Source: Rhodophyticola sp. CCM32 (lineage in GTDB: Bacteria > Pseudomonadota > Alphaproteobacteria > Rhodobacterales > Rhodobacteraceae). From it: DNA of 64,000 nucleotides. A program made the translations under genes and the position numbers. Position 1 is the first letter of the stretch. Each line of letters starts with the position of its first letter. Below the pieces are notes generated by a model that did not search any database, was not told where the DNA came from, and was given only the letters and a program-made list of their open reading frames with translations. Positions 61,515 through 64,000 of this stretch are shown here, piece by piece. The stretch covers positions 806,001-870,000 of the forward strand of contig NZ_CP038492.1 of the NCBI RefSeq assembly GCF_004751985.1, read 5' to 3'.

Positions 61515-63829
61515 ATGACAGATGTCTCTGCCCCGTTCCCGCAGGCCCATGGGGTTGCTGACGGGCCAATTCGCCGCGCTGCGGTGATCGGTGCAGGCGC
61601 GATGGGGGGCGGTATCGCGGCACAGTTTGCCAATGCGGGGATCCCGGTCGATCTGCTCGACATCGCCGGGACGCAGCTGGATCGCGACGGGCCTGCCAGG
61701 GCGGGTCTGGCCCGGCAGATGAAAACCGGCGGGTTCATTGTGGATGCGGCCGCCACGCTGGTGCGGGTCGGCAATACCGATGACCATATGCACCGCCTGG
61801 CACAGGCTGACTGGATCGTGGAGGCGGTGATTGAAGACCTGGCTGTCAAGCGCGCGCTTTACGCAGGGATCGAGGCGCATCGCCCGCCCGATGCGGTGGT
61901 CTCGTCAAACACATCGACCCTCAGACGGGCCGCGCTGATTGCAAACCAGTCGCCCGGATTTGCCGCGCATTTCGTCATCACCCATTTTTTCAACCCGCCC
62001 CGGAACATGCCCCTGCTTGAGATTGTGGCGGGCGAAGATGTGAGCGCCGATACCCTTGATCGCATTCGTGGTGCAGGGCAGAGCGTTCTGGGCAAGACCC
62101 TGGTGGATTGCCGCGATACACCGGGGTTCATCGCCAATCGGATCGGGTGCTACTACATCGCCATGGCCGTGCTGGAGGCCGAGGCGCAGGGATTGAGCGT
62201 GGAAGAGGCCGATGCGGTCATTGCCGGTTTCGGGGTGCCGAAAACCGGGGTGTTCGGGCTGCTTGATCTGATCGGGATCGACCTGATCCCTCTGGTCTGG
62301 GGGGAGTTGAGCCGAACCCTGCCTGACAGTGATGCCTGTCACCGGCATGATCTGGCGCAAAGCGCGCTGAGCCAGCGGATGATCGGGGATGGGCGGCTTG
62401 GCTGCAAGTCAGGGGCCGGGTTCTATCGCAAGGCTGACGATGGCAGCCGGGATGCATTGGACCTGAGCAGTTTCACATATCGCGCACAGGCCCCGGCCCC
62501 TGATCTGCCCGGGGGCGGGCGCGACCCGGCGGCGTTGATTGCGGCGGGTGGGCGTTATGGTGATTATGCCTGGACGGTGCTGTCGAACCTGCTGCTCTAT
62601 ACCATTGAGGTGGGCGCGGGCATCGCGCGGGACAGCGCGTCAATCGACACCGCCATTGCCCTTGGCTATGGCTGGCGCGAAGGGCCGTTCCGGCAGGCCG
62701 ACCGGGTTGGTCCGGGTCTGATCGCGGCCCGCCTTGCGGATCAGGGGCGCCCGGTTCCGCCGCTTCTGGCGGCGGCCGTGACCGCGGGCGGCTTCTTTCA
62801 CGGGGATGTTCCGGCGGTTGCCCTTGACGGCACAATCCTGACCCGCCCAAAGGGCGATCAGGCCCGCCGGTCCGGCAGGGCAGCCATTATATCCTCTGAT
62901 GTGGCACGGGTTGACGAGGGTGAGGATGGCATCGCCTGCCTGCGGCTGACCGGGAAGATGGGGGTTTTCTCCCCTGCTGTGTTCGATGCGCTGGACGAGA
63001 CCCTGTCGCAGGCGGGCGAGTGGCTCAAAGCTCTGGTGATCTGTGGCGGGACGCCCCGGGTTTTCTCGGCCGGGGCCGATCTTGCCCTGTTTGCGGGTCT
63101 GATCGACAACCCGGATGCGTTGGAGGCCTATCTGCAGCGCGGACATAGCAGTTTCACGGCGCTGCGCTATGCCCCCATCCCGGTTGTGTCTGCGGTTTGC
63201 GGACTGGCCCTTGGTGGCGGCTGCGAGCTGGCGCTGCATTCTGATGCCGTGATCTGCCATGCAGAGGCCCGGCTTGGCCTGCCGGAAACCAGACTTGGCA
63301 TTCTGCCCGGATGGGGCGGCACCACCCGGCTTTATCAGCGCGCGCTTGATCGCTGTGGCGGTGATCCGCAGGCGGCGGCAGGTCAGGTGCTTGACCTGCT
63401 GTTGCCCGGCCCGGTGGCGGCCAATGCCCGCGCGGCGCAGCAACAGGGGCTGTTGCGGGTAGGCGACCCGGTCGTGATGCCGGTGGGGGAGGTGGATAGG
63501 GTCGCACGCGATGTGGCGCGGGGTCTGATCGACGGCTATGCCCCGCCCGCCCGGGCTCGCCTGCCGGTCTGCGGGGCCGAGGGGCTTGCAGCCGTGCTGG
63601 AGGCACCAAGGGCGGATCACAGGGCAGGCAGGGTGACGGATCATCAGCTTGAGATTGCCGAGGACCTGGCCGCAGTTCTGACAGGCGGGGCAACCGCGGA
63701 CCCGTCCACACCGATGCCCGAGGTGGAACTGCTGGCGCTGGAACGTGCGGCGGTGCTGCGCATGGCGGCGCGGCAGGAGACCCGCGAGCGGATGCAGGTG
63801 GCGCTACAGGGTCAAACCGGGGGATTTAA
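61515..63829 (+). CDS. 3-hydroxyacyl-CoA dehydrogenase / enoyl-CoA hydratase fusion (FadB-like)
   Basis: About 771 residues carry an N-terminal NAD-binding domain (VIGAGAMGGGIAAQFANAGI), SSNTSTL and HFFNPPRNMPLLEIV of 3-hydroxyacyl-CoA dehydrogenase, a second dehydrogenase domain (GAGFYRKAD), and a C-terminal crotonase domain (CGLALGGGCELALHSDA, LPETRLGILPGWGGTTRL). The order dehydrogenase-hydratase is the reverse of E. coli FadB. It performs two steps of beta-oxidation. The frame has no stop before 64000: homology ends near 63815, then it runs through a palindrome and the antisense of the aminotransferase gene. One extra G in the G5 run at 63819-63823 would bring TAA 63827-63829 into frame, and I use that as the end. 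Confidence 0.85.
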
Positions 63830-63832
63830 GGC

Positions 63833-63874
63833 GGAATTCTGCAGAATTCCGTGTGGAAAACTGCAGTTTTCCAC
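63833..63874. repeat. double palindrome, copy 4 (likely bidirectional terminator)
   Basis: GGAATTCTGCAGAATTCC (63833-63850), then a perfect 22-base palindrome with arms GTGGAAAACTG / CAGTTTTCCAC (63853-63874). It is the best-preserved copy and lies between the convergent ends of the FadB-like and aminotransferase genes. Confidence 0.78.
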
Positions 63875-63885
63875 CCCCCCGTCTT

Positions 63886-64000
<115 letters not shown>

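Overview
The window is GC-rich DNA from an alphaproteobacterium, most likely a marine member of the Rhodobacterales (Roseobacter group). This rests on recognised gene types, not on a database search: a soeABC sulfite dehydrogenase set, a SoxR/DUF1127 pair, an NDUFS6-like zinc-finger protein, a DUF5928-type glycosyltransferase, several peptide and sugar ABC transporters, and CoA-linked catabolic genes with LacI and FCD-type GntR regulators.

Layout. 1-6.3 kb: ABC-F ATPase (cut by the window edge), ndk, a TfoX C-terminal protein, a divergent soxR / DUF1127 locus with a near-perfect SoxR box, a frameshifted histidine phosphatase, tRNA-Val(UAC), and a siderophore-interacting protein with an unknown partner gene. 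6.9-14.7 kb: soeABC (sulfite oxidation to the quinone pool), facing a 1068-residue cytoplasmic reductive dehalogenase fused to its own flavin/NAD/[2Fe-2S] reductase. 14.9-31.8 kb: a long tightly packed sugar-type catabolic cluster (Gfo/Idh/MocA oxidoreductase, class I CoA-transferase, enoyl-CoA hydratase, aldehyde dehydrogenase, MalEFGK-type ABC importer, two GMC oxidoreductases, SDR, DUF993 protein, LacI regulator, glycerate 2-kinase, Dabb protein). Two LacI-type palindromes lie before its two start points. No pathway that I know has this gene set, and it is the best candidate for an undescribed system here. 32.0-34.4 kb: ECF sigma factor, membrane anti-sigma factor and secreted subtilase.

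34.8-43.0 kb: a peptide-type ABC transporter on the minus strand (fused double ATPase, two permeases) and two tandem paralogous binding proteins, interrupted by a LuxR-type regulator, a SnoaL-like protein and an internally deleted glutathione transferase. 43.3-53.8 kb: housekeeping and mixed genes (nth, adenosine kinase, a sulfotransferase divergent from a xylosyl/GlcNAc-transferase-like enzyme, DUF1203, an orphan ABC ATPase, zf-CHCC protein, DUF2459, polA). 53.9-63.8 kb: acyl-CoA catabolism around an FCD-type GntR regulator, with at least five genes that lack their 5' part or are reduced to fragments, beside intact thiolase, SDR and FadB-like genes. The window ends in the C-terminus of an aminotransferase on the minus strand.

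Two dispersed repeat families run through the gaps: a double palindrome (four copies, three between convergent genes) and a GC-rich element of about 100 bp (four copies). Three genes have reading-frame faults that a one-base change in a G run would repair. This suggests either homopolymer sequencing errors or recent decay. No CRISPR array, intact insertion sequence or rRNA was seen.
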